DNA of 64,000 nucleotides from Limnoperna fortunei (taxonomy: Eukaryota; Mollusca; Bivalvia; Mytilida; Modiolidae). The translations under genes and the position numbers were made by a program. This document shows, one piece after another, positions 35,076 through 47,839 of the stretch (positions within the stretch are counted from its first letter, which is position 1; every line of letters starts with the position of its first letter). The notes beneath the pieces were generated by a model. That model was given only the letters and a program-made list of their open reading frames with translations. It ran no database searches and was not told where the DNA came from. The stretch is taken from positions 45,223,927 through 45,287,926 of the forward strand of contig OX104119.1 in the NCBI GenBank assembly GCA_944474755.1. The letters are read 5' to 3'.

Positions 35076-35480
35076 TAAAAATGTAATTATGTATATATAT
35101 TCATGTGAGGGAGCAGATTAAATCGCCCCACTTTTTGTAAAAACACCCCCCCCCCCCCACTAAGACAAAAAAATCCCCATAAAAAACGTCCCCAGACTGA
35201 TAAAAAATCACACACTTACAAATATGACTATATTGTAAAAATGGTTAAGTTGTATAGCAATTTTCTACTTAAGCAGACATTATAGTGCATATCAATTTGT
35301 AGCCGCTTAAAATTTATTACCCCCTCAAAATATTGTCTACCTTGAGCAAAAATCGCACAACTTACACACATCGCTATACATATATATTAAAAATTGTGAA
35401 GCTGTTTGCCATTTTCTACTTATTATGACATTTAATAATTCCTTATGGTTCTTGATAATCCATAATAAATTGCATCATTA

Positions 35481-35930
35481 GGCCAAAGAAAAAAATATGT
35501 GTGTTTCCGGTTACCCGACCCTACCTATTTTTTTGAAGCCGACCCTAAAGTTTTTTTTTGCGTTTTTAACGGAGGTTACTTCGAACCGGAAAACTCCCGG
35601 TATTGTTCCGGGTTTTAGTTCTATTTTCATACTTCCGCCCCGACATGGCGGCTAAATGTAAACATATTAACGCTTGTAACGATATTGATAGCTCATTTAA
35701 TGACTGTATTAGTCTAGACTTTTAAAAGCTTTATGGTAAATTCTTGAAACTTACAAGCTTTACACCTACAAAGGTATAAAAGATAAAGGTCAAGATTTAA
35801 ATTACTAATTTAACCAACACGATTCACGATTAAAAAAAAATAAATAAATAAAAAAAATAAATAAAAATCGACCTACCTACCTATTTATAATTCTATGTAA
35901 CCGGAAACACACATATTTCTTTGTTTGGCC
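35481..35930. mobile_element. PIF/Harbinger-like MITE
   Basis: This 450-bp element has TIRs of about 36 bp (GGCCAAAGAAAAAAATATGT... and GGCCAAACAAAGAAATATGT..., both running into GTGTTTCCGGTTAC) and TTA on both sides (35478-35480, 35931-35933). A TTA/TAA 3-bp target and GGCC start are typical of PIF/Harbinger. No coding capacity. Confidence 0.8.
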
Positions 35931-35933
35931 TTA

Positions 35934-38093
35934 ATATTGTATGCTAAGGGTTATTGTTCAGTAGAGGTATTAATGATGTAAATTTTAATGTAAATATGTT
36001 TTTATTCATTAATATGAACAAGAAATATGGTAATATGTCTGCGCTTGGGTAATCATTAGAAACTTGACGTCGATAACATCGTTGCCATTTCAGGCCGTTC
36101 CGGAACTGGTATAGTCACTCCAGTGTTTTAATAAACAAATTTCAATCGCCAAAAAAGGAAAGAAGTTTAAAATTGGTTATAAATTGCACTAGCGCATATT
36201 GAAGATGAGGTCAGATCTAAATAAAATATCATATATATAACACGCTGTAATAGAAGATGGTGGTGTTTAAAGTTTACTGACCTTCTTATATAATTACAGA
36301 ACATTTTTTATCATAAGTCCAGACTTAAAACACGCTGTTTTTTTTTCACGAATACAGGCAAGTCATTTGTAAACCTTGCTTTTCTAAAGCAACGTTGTGT
36401 TAATCAAACACATACGAACACCCAACATAACGTCTAAAAGTTTTATTAATAATATTCTTATATGACGTGCTAAAAAAGCCCATACTAATTGGTAAAATTA
36501 GTATATACTTGTAACAACATCATAAATGATCAACAATCTTTATGGCGACGTCATTGTAAGATTTTTCACATATTTTATCAACTTTGAGTCCAAAAGGCCG
36601 ACAAGTCCTGCCACTCATAGGTTATGTTGTTGATAAAAGTTCATTTATGTCCTATTAGAATCGAAAAAAATCATAGTGGACACGAATATAAACTGCTACT
36701 AGTATTATCACGGGATGGCCAGTTATAAAGAGTGAACACCATTGTGAGGTGCAGTTACGAGATGTAGAACATCCTAAAACATATTTAGTAGATTTATTTG
36801 GTGTTTCATCTTCTTAACCAACCATTTAGTCAACAAAATATCCCGACGCATTTTCCCACATGATCCCTACTCACGGTGTCGTGTAGATACAGAACCGTAA
36901 TCCGTAGAACTTTAGGTTATTTTGCTATGTTTTAATCTGTGGACCATAGATATGGCCAACAACAAAAAAAAATTTCAAAGGACCCGACCCAATGAGCTAC
37001 GGTTCCGCAGCTAGGTGTCTTGTAGTACTAGTGCTACCTGTTGCACTCCTTAAATTCACACCGCGACACCTTAAATTTGAATGTGGACACAAAATGCTCC
37101 AGATTTTGCCTGGAACATCCGGAATTTGTTACCCGTGTCCGGGCTACCGGATAGGTTGTTGGAATCTACAAGATTTCTTCTTTTGTCAGGAATAATTATG
37201 AAAATTGTGTTAAAACAGCCTTTCTAATCCTGCATTAACAAAATAAATGCATATTGTCAGCTCAAAAAACCCTGGAGACCTTCTCAAATACCATAGAAAT
37301 ACTCTAAAATCGTTTGCGGTTTGGGGTCTTTGCACCGCACCAAGGCTTTTCCTAGGACCCACTGGGGACTTTTAGCAGTCCTCATACTCCTTGGCGAAAT
37401 TTTCAGGAATTTATCCATTTCCAGTTTTACATGATTTATCTCCCCTTTTACTTCTAGTTAAAAAAAACTTACGGCTGTCATCACTAAAAGTCTATGATAT
37501 TGCAATACAGATTTTGCATTGTTTTTGTATTGTTTGTCTATGCCAATTAAATTTTCATCTAATTAACCTCATTAGTAGATGTTACTATAGCCATAGGTAA
37601 CAGGTGAGTTAGCTTGCTTATTTAAGCTATAAAACCACGTGTATAAAACAGCTGGGGTTCTACCTCCAAGTAAATAGGGTAATAAACATCGGTTAATTTC
37701 TGATCACGTTTACACAGCAGGCGGTTTTAATAACCTTTCGCACTCAGATATTCATACCTGTGGTTCAAATGAAGCGTGAAAATTTATCAAAGACAATTGT
37801 CCATTTCAAAAGTCATCAGGACAAAGGTGGCGTTTTTTAAAGTGGAAAGTCGTCAATTCTACCAAAAATATTGGCAAGTATGCAAAATCAGCAAACAATT
37901 AACACATATTGCAAAAAATTAGTTAATTCAATGTTAAAGTCACTCGTCTGTAACCAGCAGTATATGCTTTGTTCTTTATAAAACTTACACGATAAGCATG
38001 ATAAGTGTTCTGTCCATTTTAAAGCACATGGTTCAGGTGCTTACGCAATATGCAATGCAGATCAATATCGGCCATATACGGGGTTCTGGAATG
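35934..38093. other. Mostly unassigned single-copy-looking stretch
   Basis: I recognise no gene. A 67-codon plus frame at 36992-37195 has a hydrophobic start (CLVVLVLPVALL) and later Cys/Pro/Gly residues, but lacks support. The rest looks intronic or intergenic. Confidence 0.2.
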
Positions 38094-38095
38094 TA

Positions 38096-39114
38096 TGGCA
38101 AGCCAAAGTGGACAAAAAGCCGTATTTATTAATATTAATAATTCATTTTTTGATATTAATAATTCATTTATTAATATCAATAATTCATTTATTGATATCA
38201 ATAATACATTTATTGATATCAATAATTAATTTATTGATTATTAATAATTCATTTGTTAAATACCAATAATGCATTATTAATATCAATATTTCGTACATTT
38301 ATTAAAATTAATAATTCATTTATTAATATCAATAATTCATTTATTGATATCAATAATTCACATTTGTTGATATCAATTAATCATTTTATTGATATCAATA
38401 AATCATTTATTTATATCAATAATTCATTTATTTATATCAATAATTCATTTATTGATATCAATAATGTATTTATTGATATCAATGAATCGGCGAATTATTA
38501 ATATCAATAAAGCGCCTAAATGAGAACAGAGCAAGTTCACCCTGTTGTCAAAACAACATGCAATCTGCCATCTTTTGTACTTTAGTGTACAGTACACATG
38601 GAGAATTCATTATTTTTTACCCAAACGGTTTGGCGACTAGGATTTGAATTATTAATATCAATAAATGATTTATTGATATCAATAATGAATTATTGATATC
38701 AGTAAATGAATTATTGATATTAATAAATGAATGTTTATATAATAAATGAATGTTAATACAATAAATGAATTGTTCATATCAATAAATGAATGATTAATAT
38801 CAATAAATCAGCCCATTTTATTAATATGAAAATGAATTATGATATTAATAATGAATTATTGATATTAATAAAGGAATTTTTGATATTATAATGGAATTAT
38901 TGATATTAATTATGGAATTATAATAATAATAATTCCATTGAGAATTATTAATATTTATCATTTGAATTATTGATATTAATAAATCAATTATAAATATCAA
39001 TAAATAATTAGTGATATAATAAATTATTATTTATATTAATAAATGAATTATTGATATGAATAAATAAAATATTAATATCAATAAATACGGCTTTTTGTCC
39101 ACTTTGGCTTGCCA
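38096..39114. mobile_element. TA-flanked inverted-repeat element with mirror minisatellite arms
   Basis: TIRs of about 36 bp (TGGCAAGCCAAAGTGGACAA... and its complement) lie between TA at 38094-38095 and 39115-39116. Inside the left TIR is an array of about 21-bp units (AATAATTCATTTATTGATATC). Inside the right TIR is the same unit in reverse complement, with about 130 bp of unique sequence (38515-38640) in the centre. The whole 1 kb is therefore nearly palindromic. Confidence 0.85.
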
Positions 39115-39116
39115 TA

Positions 39117-40195
39117 AGAAATGCTCTCATATATGTGGAAAATAACCGAGGTGTTTCGTTGGGACGCGTCATATCTGCTTTTTGCTGCATACTCCGTAAA
39201 ACTCTTCGGATATCACTCTGGGTCAGAACCGTGGCGAGACATCTGTACATTTTCATAACCCGAAATTTACGCGTAATAATTTCGTATAGAGGGTGTTACT
39301 GTCTTTGGGTTCAGTTTACACCTTTTGTAAATATTATTGTGCTTAAAAATATATTCTTGCAGAAATTATTACGGAAAGTTAATTTATGAACAGAAAAAGT
39401 TAATGTTAGTAATTTATTTATATATATATTTATCAATTTATTCCTACTATAACTATGTATAATAATATTATCAACTATTTATGTACATTGAAGTTATGAA
39501 AAAGAAGTCCACGAAGAAGCTTCAGATCATTCATCGCCATTTAAGAATTTAATTTTGCATGTTCATTGTTAAATTTTTTCAATTACCTGTTCAAAACGTG
39601 TACGGTATAGGTTTTTATGTTCTGAACAATCTTGACTATAAAAAATGTCATTATTTGTTTTGTTCTGTGATTAGACGTAAATAAGTGATGGTTTCGTCAC
39701 GTGTGATTTTTCCGTACTTTTTTTGTTAATTGTTGATAGTCATTCCGCTGATTCTTCTTTCCATTAGTGTATGGAAACCCACGCGTTTCATTATTGATAT
39801 GTATTATTGCAGATCTAACTTGGATTTATATCTAAAATAAGGGGGGGGGGGGGTGGGGTCATGGTTTTGTGGCGTTTAAGGCAACAAGATGGAGTTGCCT
39901 GCCTTGTTTGGTTATAAATTATTAATATGGACATTATTTCAATAATTATTAACACGTATGTGTGATAAGAACTTTATAATGGACTGTATATTTTGATGTT
40001 AACCAATAATTTGTTAGATTTCTAATGAAAAATCATTAATTTTGCAATTTAATGCATGGCATGATACCTTTTCAGGTGTTCAAACTGATTCTGATTTAAG
40101 TTTAAAATCCACTGTATTAGATTGCTTTTCATTAAAAGTCTATCTAGACTGTTGTTTAATAGGCACTAGTCTTCTTAGACTATGGTCTTAATTAC
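39117..40195. other. Unassigned stretch
   Basis: No gene or recognisable element apart from a poly-G run (39841-39853, then TGGGG). An 84-codon plus frame (39135-39389) overlaps an opposite frame and has no family features. Confidence 0.3.
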
Positions 40196-40208
40196 AATTG
40201 CCTTTTGT

Positions 40209-40474
40209 TTGTTGTTTTGTTTGATGGTGTTTAACGCCACTTTCAGCAATTTTTTCAGCTATATCATGGCGTCCAGTTTTTATTGGGGGAGGAAGCCGGA
40301 GTACCCGGAGAAAACCCCCGACCTGCGGTAGGAAAACTGGCAATCCTTGTCAATTAAGATTGGAGTCGAGTACACCCTGCCTGCAGTGAGAATCGAACCC
40401 GCAATCTCAGTGTTGACAGACCACGTGATCAATAGTAGACGAACTACCTTGACCACTCGGCCACCGAGGCCCCC
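40209..40474 (-). mobile_element. Full-length V-SINE (RUDI-like) with 13-bp TSD
   Basis: On the minus strand the tRNA-derived head has an excellent box A (TGGCCGAGTGGTC) and box B (GGGTTCGATTCTC). A spacer, the V-domain (GGTTTTCTCCGGGTACTCCG) and the tail GGCGTTAAACACCATCAAAC follow. The target duplication AATTGCCTTTTGT is identical at 40196-40208 and 40475-40487. The intact boxes and TSD make this a young copy. It is inserted beside the 3' end of LINE-1. Confidence 0.92.
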
Positions 40475-40778
40475 AATTGCCTTTTGTAAATTCAAGTTTA
40501 AATTTTACAGAAATAATAGTTTATTAGCATGCACATTTATACCCCAAGGGGTTGATGGCAATACAGTTACATAATTATACACAAACAATAAATAGATATA
40601 AATTTTTTAAGACATTATTAACTAAAATAAAATCCAAATCATGCAGTAACAGAGTCCACTTTCCTCAGTACTAACGACTTTTTGATAAATAGTGCAACAT
40701 ACTGCAAATGACTTGAAGAGGACATTAATTTTACATATGTTTCAAATTCATTTCTTATACAAATATCTTTGAATTAAG

Positions 40779-40938
40779 AAATAGATTAATGCGAGCGGGC
40801 TTTATGGGAATTAGAACATGGTCAGACCTTATATTTGTCAATATTTGATACCGAGCGATAGCGAGGTATAAAATGAAGACAAATATATGGTCTGACCATG
40901 TTCTAATTCCCATAAAGCCCGCTCGCAATAATCTATTT
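40779..40938. repeat. Near-perfect 160-bp palindrome (foldback)
   Basis: Arms of about 60 nt (40779-40839 and 40878-40938) pair almost perfectly, including GCGAGCGGGCTTTATGGGAA and its complement. The central loop itself contains ATACC-GAGCGATAGCGA-GGTAT. It sits at one edge of the block that interrupts the LINE-1 C-terminal coding sequence. Confidence 0.85.
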
Positions 40939-41661
40939 CGATTCTAATATGTCTAACAAATGTTTTAAAATTTCGAAGCGGTTCTAAGAGGATGCTTTCA
41001 GTGGTAATATTGTTTTTTTGAAACTAATACGATATATCCCAAAACAGTATGTTAAAGCAAATAAAATTGACATACACTTTTTTTCTCGTCATTTTATTGA
41101 ATGAAGGTACCTTTTAAACAAAAATATTGAGAAATCTTAACGAAATTGCGTCGTTCCAGTTTGAAATTTTCAGTTCAGCGTAATATGACGTCGGAATTCT
41201 AATTGTGACGTCATATTAATTCGAATGTAGAATTGTTAAAAAAATAATGTATCGGGAGTAGTTTAAATCATATAAATCTCAGAATTCAGACTAAAAATAA
41301 CTAAATTATTAACAATAACGATAATTATGGATAACACATAACAAACGCCTTTTGTAAGTCAGTTTTTACATTTACACAAAACACGCAGTTTACGCATGTG
41401 CGAACTAAACTTATTGGAATTTTGACACGGCTTTGTTTACATAGCTAAAGCAGGACGTCATATCATTTTACAAATATTTTTTCTATTTTCAAAGTTAGTT
41501 TTTAATAAATAATCATTAATTTCATAACTTGCTTTTATTTTGCTGTATAGATATATTTTATTATTTTCAGTTAGTTTGTTCAGTTTTTGGAAAAATAATG
41601 TTTCATAATTAGTTTTAATATCATTTTTGATTTGCTTTTCATAGGAAAACATTTCATTTTT

Positions 41662-43532
41662 AGCTCACCTGACCCAAAGGGTCAGTGTGAGCTATTCTCA
41701 TCACTTTGCGTCCGTCGTCGTCGTCGTCTTCGTCGTCGTCGGCCGTAAACTTTTTACATTTTAATCTTCTTCTCCACAACCACTTGGCCAATTGGAACCA
41801 AACTTGGCAGGAATGTTTATTGGGTGGTTCTTAACAAAGTTTGAGTTTTTGGTGCTGATCAAATATGAAACATGGCTGCCAGGGCCATTAATGCGTTCTG
41901 ATTGGCTGAAATTCAAAAATCTTCTTCTTGGCAGATTGATTTGAAATATTGCAGAAATGTACCTTAGATGGTCCTCTACAAAGTTTGAGTTTTTTGTGCC
42001 GATCCAAAATCCAAGATGGCCGCCATCGCAGGACATAGTTTAACATAGGACCCTATAGGAAAAACATACAAACAACTTCTTCTATGAAACTGTTCCACAC
42101 AATGAAGCCAAATTAATAAGGAAATGAAGGTTGCATAATTATCTTATTGTTTTGGGTTTTTCGAGCCAATTGCAAATTAAACATGGCTTCCAGGGCCGTT
42201 AATGCGTTCTGATTGGCTGAAATTCAAAAATCTTCTTCTCATAAACTGCTTGGCAGATTGATTTGAAATATTGCAGAAATGTACCTTAGATGGTCCTCTA
42301 CAAAGTTTGAGTTTTTTGTGCCGATCCAAAATCCAAGATGGCCGCCATCGCAGGACATAGTTTAACATAGGACCCTACAGGAAAAACATACAAACAACTT
42401 CTTCTATGAAACTGTTCCACACAATGAAGCCAAATTAATAAGGAAATGAAGGTTGGATAATTATCTTATTATTTTGGGTTTTTCCAGCCAATTGCAAATT
42501 CAACATGGCTTCCAGGGCCATTAATGCGTTCTGATTGGCTGAAATTTAAAAATCTTCTTCTCATAAACTGCTTGGCAGATTGATTTAAAATATAGCAGAA
42601 ATGTACCTTATGTGGTCCTCTACAAGGTTTGAGTTTTTTGTTCCGATCCAAAATCCAAGATGGCCGCCATCACAGGACATAGTTTACCATAGGACCCTAT
42701 GGGAAAAACATACAAACAACTTCTTCTATGAAACTGTTCCACACAATGAAGCCAAATTATGAAGGAATGATTAATGGATATTTATCTTATTATTTTGAGT
42801 TTTTTGAGCCAATTGCAAATTGAACAAGGCTTCCAGGGCAACTAATTGGTTCTGATTGGCTGATATTTCTAAAATCTTCTTTTTACAAACCGCTTAGCAG
42901 ATTGATTTGAAATATTGCACAAATGTACCTTAGATGGTCCTCTACAAAATTTGAGTTTTTTGTGGCAATCTAAATTCCAAGATGGCCACCATGGTGGAAC
43001 ACAGCTTAACATAGGACCCTATGGGAAAACCATACAAACAGCTTCTTCTCTGAAACTCAGTTCCACACAATTTAACCAAATAATGCAGAAGTGAATCTTA
43101 GATAGTAATCTTATTATTTTAAGTATGTTTCGAGCCGATAGGAAATTCAACATGGCTGCTAGAGCTGCAAATGCGTTCTGACTGGCTGAGATTTTAAAAT
43201 TCTTTTTCTCACAAACAGCTTGGCAGATTTTAGGATATGTGATATTGTATGGTCCTCTACCAATTTTGAGTTTTTTGTTTCGATCCAAAAATACAAGATT
43301 GCTGCCACTATGGAACATCACATAACATACTAACCTATGAAAAAACATAAAAACTGCTTCTTCTCAGAAACACTCCTACTGCTGATTGTAAATTCAACAT
43401 TGCAACATTCATAGAAACAGCATCTTCACATAAACTCTTTAGCATTTAATATCAAAAATTGCAAGAAAAGTCTTGTCTTAAAAATATTTTTTGTAAGTCA
43501 GGTGAGCGATACAGGCTCTTAAGAGCCTCTAG
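41662..43532 (-). mobile_element. Helitron-like element F1b (F1 ends, dimeric core) inside LINE-1
   Basis: In minus orientation it begins CTAGAGGCTCTTAAGAGCCT-GTATCGCTCACCTG and ends with hairpin AGCTCACAC..GACCC-TTT-GGGTC..GTGAGCT (41662-41694 on plus). A GACGACGACG-type tract precedes the hairpin. The core is about 300 bp per unit, two diverged halves each related to the 167-bp F1 monomer. Long minus frames in it (41761-43348) are satellite translation. Its flanks are LINE-1 coding sequence on both sides. Confidence 0.85.
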
Positions 43533-46500
43533 TTAAATTCAAGTTGTTCTACTTTATTCAAGTTAATGCTATTTGAGGAACACACACTCTCTATAAATGT
43601 ATACCAAGAATATGTGTTCTTGGAATGCAATGACTTTGATAGTATGAATGCATAACTGGTTATTGGTATGATGACATAAGCTTGCGAGATATTTCACAGC
43701 TTGTGTTTTAATATAAGTGTCTAGTGGATATTGAGCTAGTTCTGCTCTAGCTGCAATGTTTACAGATTATTTACTTATACCTAAAGTGTATATACAAAAT
43801 TTTAAATTTATTTTTTCAATGAAACTAGTATCTATTAGTGATATGATATCAAGGTTAGGGTTTTCTTGACCCCTTTTTAAAGTTTTTATTATTTTTTCAT
43901 AAAAGTCCATATACCATATCTCACTATTGTACATAAGGATAGGTTTAACTAAAGATTCAAATAATTTTTTATAAATGTTGATTGGTACATTTGCAATCGG
44001 TTCTAGATATTTAAATAATGAAAAAAGAACTTTGCTTCCCTTTTGTGATAATTCTAAATGAGATGAATTAAACTTTCCTGATGATTCAATTATGTTTCCT
44101 AAATATTTATATTTCAAAACTTTTTCTAATTTTTCATTCCCTAAAAAGAAATTGTTATTTTGATTCAAAATATTTTTCTGTTGAAATATCATGACTTTAG
44201 TCTTTTTGGCATTAATGGAAAGTTGCCATTTATTACAATACTGGTTTAATTTATTAAGAGAATTTTGTAATCCTTCAGCTGTTTCTGACGGTAAAAGGAT
44301 GTCATCTGCAAACATTAAACAGTTAATATTCATTTTTTCCAATAACACAGGTCGACATTCATTGTTAAAGATATCAGGAATATCATTTATATAAATATTG
44401 AATAAAAGAGAACTTAAATTATCTCCTTGTTTTACTCCTCTGGTTATTAAGATATTTTCCGATAAAAAGCTTTTGTTTTTAACTGATGCTTCTGTGCATT
44501 CATACATGTTTTTTATTATACTGTAAAGTTTTATGCCTATATCTTTGTTTTTTCAAAAGTTTATATAGTAAGCCAACTCTCCATACAGAATCAAATGCTT
44601 TTTTTAGATCAATAAAACATCCAAAGATTTTCTTTTTTTCATGATTTATATACTTATTTATTAAAGTTTTAACAACAAATATGCTGTCAGAAGTTCGATT
44701 ATTTTTTCTAAACCCAAATTGTGATGGGTTAATTTTGTCTTGAAAAATGTCTAAAAGTCTTCCATTAATAATTGAGTTAAATAATTTACTCAAACAGTTG
44801 GTAAGTGAGATTCCTCGATAATTTGAGAGATCTGTGTGGTCTCCCTTTTTAAAAATAGGAATAATAAAGGATTTATTCCATTCTTTAGGATAAACAGATG
44901 TATTTAAAATCAAATTAAAAAATTTTGCTAAAGATGTTAACATGACAGTACTACTGTGTTTAATAATTTCATAAATAAGATCTGGGCCACTACTTTTTCC
45001 ATTTTTTAGTTTCTTAATTTGTGTTTTTATTTCAGAAATTGTAATAGGATTGTCAGTATTTTTATTATGTAGATCCTTTTCTTCTTTTAAGAGTTCTATA
45101 TTAATTTGCTGTTCAAAGGTTTTGTCATATTTTTCTGGGTTACCTTGTTCCTTAAAATGCTGTGCAAATCTGTTCAGGTCTATATTTAGATCATTTTGAT
45201 CATGATTATTATCATTTTTAATATTTTTGAGTATCTTCCAAAATTCTTTCATTTGGAGATAAGTTGTTAATTGTATTAATTATATTTTGTTTGTACTCTT
45301 TTTTCATGTCTTTAGTCATTTTCTTTAATTTTTTGCAGCAAGTTAAAAAATTTATTCTAATGTTGTGGTCAAAGGGAAATAACTGCATTTTTTTGCTGTA
45401 ATGATTAACAACACTTGAATTGAGAGTTTGTCCATGGAGACTTTTTTTTCTTTTTTTTAGTTTTAAAATAACTCTTTTTCATACATTTTGTTGATAGATT
45501 AGTAAAAATATTTGAAATTTGTTTATTTGCAGTATTTACTCCCTTTAAATTGTTTTCAGAATTTGTATTTTGGAAATCTGAAATTGATTCAAACATATAA
45601 TTTTCAGTAAGTTCTTTTTCAAGTAGAAGTTTTGAATTTTTTGTCCATTTAAATTGAAATTCTTGTTTTTTGTAATCATGTTTATTTTGTCTTATTTTAC
45701 TATTACATTTTAAGTGTGTTATCAATTGATTATGATCTGAATAAAATGTTGGGCTTTTTACTTCAAAATAATTTACTGAGGAAAGCAGACTCTCACTGGC
45801 AACTGCATAATCTACTATACTGCAACCTCTTTGGTTAAAACATGTAATATTACCTAATATATCACCTATAAACATGATAAATCTTCCATTAAGTATTCGG
45901 ATCTTGGCAGAAACACAAAGTTCTAGTAATTCTTTTCCTTGAGTGTTTACAATTTTATCTTGGGATTTTCTTGTATATTGAAAATCAGGAGTATAATCAA
46001 TGGGAAGGCAATTTTTTAAATATTCATTATTTTCATTGTTAAGAATAAAATCGGGCGAGTTTGATGTTCTTGAATTGAAATCGCCCATTAGTAGTATGTT
46101 TCCTGTTCTTGATAGTGTACCGATTTCATTTTCTAGTCTTTCATATTCATTATCATAATGTGTAGATCCTTTTGGTGGAATGTATATTCCACATATGTAT
46201 AGATCTTCTGCGAGACCAAAGAAATGCTTACTAAGTCCTATCCATATCCTGTTATGTGATTTGGTAATATTTTTTACAATTTCAACTCCTTTACTAATTT
46301 CTTGTTTAATATAGATAATTATTCCTCCACTATTTCTTTTAGCTTTTTTATTTTTTTTTCTAAATGTGTAAAATTTTTCAAATTTGGGAATTTCTATATC
46401 TACATCATTATTTTTCCATGTTTCTATAAGTATGTTTATGTCATGTCTTAAATGTTCTAGAAAATATGAATCTCTGTGTTTCTGTCCAAGTCCATGAACA

Positions 46501-46699
46501 TTCCAACTAGATATTGAAAGTGAATCAATTTTTGTAAATAATGCATTATTCATCATGTAAATTGTATGCAGGAACAAACAGTCATAATATATTAATCATT
46601 TCATAATAACTATTTTTACCCATATATATGTACTTGTAGTAATTTGTTAATAAGTAAATGTATACATATTTCTGTTATGTATATTAAACATTGTTACAA

Positions 46700-46903
46700 C
46701 TAATCATAACTATTTACAAACAATATTTCCAAAAGATTATGTTGCAACATTTCTTTGTACATGGGAGTAGCATCGCATTTGATATTGGTACGGCGGAATA
46801 CTACGATCGGCTTTTCGGCAGGGGGTTCGGGGGCCGCTTTAGGCCCCCGTAAGCTCTGGAGGTAAATGGTGCAAAATCCTGCATGCTCGCGGTTTCGTAG
46901 CAT
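46700..46903 (-). other. GC-rich hairpin patch
   Basis: A GC-rich island in AT-rich surroundings has a perfect stem CGGGGGCC-GCTTTA-GGCCCCCG at 46828-46849. A 67-codon minus frame crosses it. It may be the 5' region of LINE-1 or an unrelated repeat; I cannot decide. The rest of 46578-47830 shows nothing else I can name. Confidence 0.3.
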
Positions 46904-47839
46904 TTAATCTCATGTCTTAAAAGATGGGTTTCGTGAACAATATTTTATTTTTGTTAACGAGGGGTTGTGATTTAAATATGTTCCTGGAGTTGTGAGTTGT
47001 CAATCATTCATAGAAAGTAGCCACTGGATAAAATACAGCAGAGATTGAAGAAGCATGCTACAAAATGTGGGACTTAGCAGCTCGCACTCCAGATGATTCG
47101 AAACCCCTCATGTTACAGTTTTATTACTAACAAAAATATGTTTCTGTTTTTTTTTACATAAAAAAAAAGATATTTTAGCTGATGTAGTGAAGAAAATTTT
47201 TCTGAAAGAAGCTGTGTTGTGTTAAAATAATGTGAAAATGCCAGGGCTGTCAAGTTTTGATGAGCTGCTCGCGTGAGATTTGCCTAAAAATTGAAAGATC
47301 AAAGGAAAAAATAAAAACATCAAAGAAATTTGCTGCCAAATTGTGGACTAGATGCGTGAGTCTCACGCGAGTTGCGTGAGACTTGACAGGCCTGAAATGC
47401 ACAACCTGTTTGAGGGAGGTAAACTTGTGACTCATACATGAATAGAGACCAGAAGGCCACCACCGGGATATTCTGCCTAATATCAAGATCACAACGAAGA
47501 AAAACAAACATTTGAAAATTTCTTTAAAAATTGGTTTGCAAATAATGACTCGAAAAATGTCCAACTAATCTTAATGAAACTTTGAGATATGTTAACATAC
47601 TACTACAAATGAAGGAACCCAAACGGTGACTCTATTATCTAAACAAAATACTAATAAACAAACCATAGACATGTATATTATTCAATAAACAGGTCTATGA
47701 AACAAACATACACATCAGTAAATTCTTCACAGTCCTGATCGGGTTATCACTGGATATGGTGACAACCATATCCTCTCTTGTTATATTTCGAAATCCCACT
47801 TCAGGTGGTTAAAAAAGGGGGGAGTAAGATCACTTACAG

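Larger units (their letters stand above)
40488..46577 (-). pseudogene. LINE-1: APE endonuclease/reverse transcriptase non-LTR retrotransposon, interrupted
   Basis: The minus strand, from 46577 downward, encodes first an apurinic-type endonuclease (46577-45405: SWNVHGL, ETW, GGIIIYIK, GIYIPP, LMGDFNSR, SIVDYAV, SDHNQLI). Then comes a reverse transcriptase (about 45400-43770: SGPDLI, NYRGISLTN, SQFGFRKN, FIDLKKAFDSV, GVKQGDNLSS, catalytic MFADD near 44305). A C-terminal domain continues at 43765-43533, 41661-41458 and 40785-40640. Frameshifts near 45415 (beside a homopolymer) and 44560, plus one TAA near 43755, break the frame. A Helitron-like element (41662-43532) and a palindrome-bearing block (40786-41457) split the C-terminus. 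Clade looks I/Nimb-like, not certain. Insertion in host DNA; non-functional as it stands. Confidence 0.85.

Noticed and set aside
38253..38501. Asn/Ile-rich repeat protein frame
   Set aside because: Translation of the AT-rich 21-bp minisatellite arm; the opposite arm gives similar frames on the other strand.
41761..43348. Minus-strand frames with recurring basic and aromatic motifs
   Set aside because: They follow the F1b tandem unit of about 300 bp; repetition, not a multi-domain gene.
47265..47400. Repeated GCGTGAG motifs suggesting a regulatory array
   Set aside because: Only a few short imperfect matches; probably part of an old repeat I cannot define.
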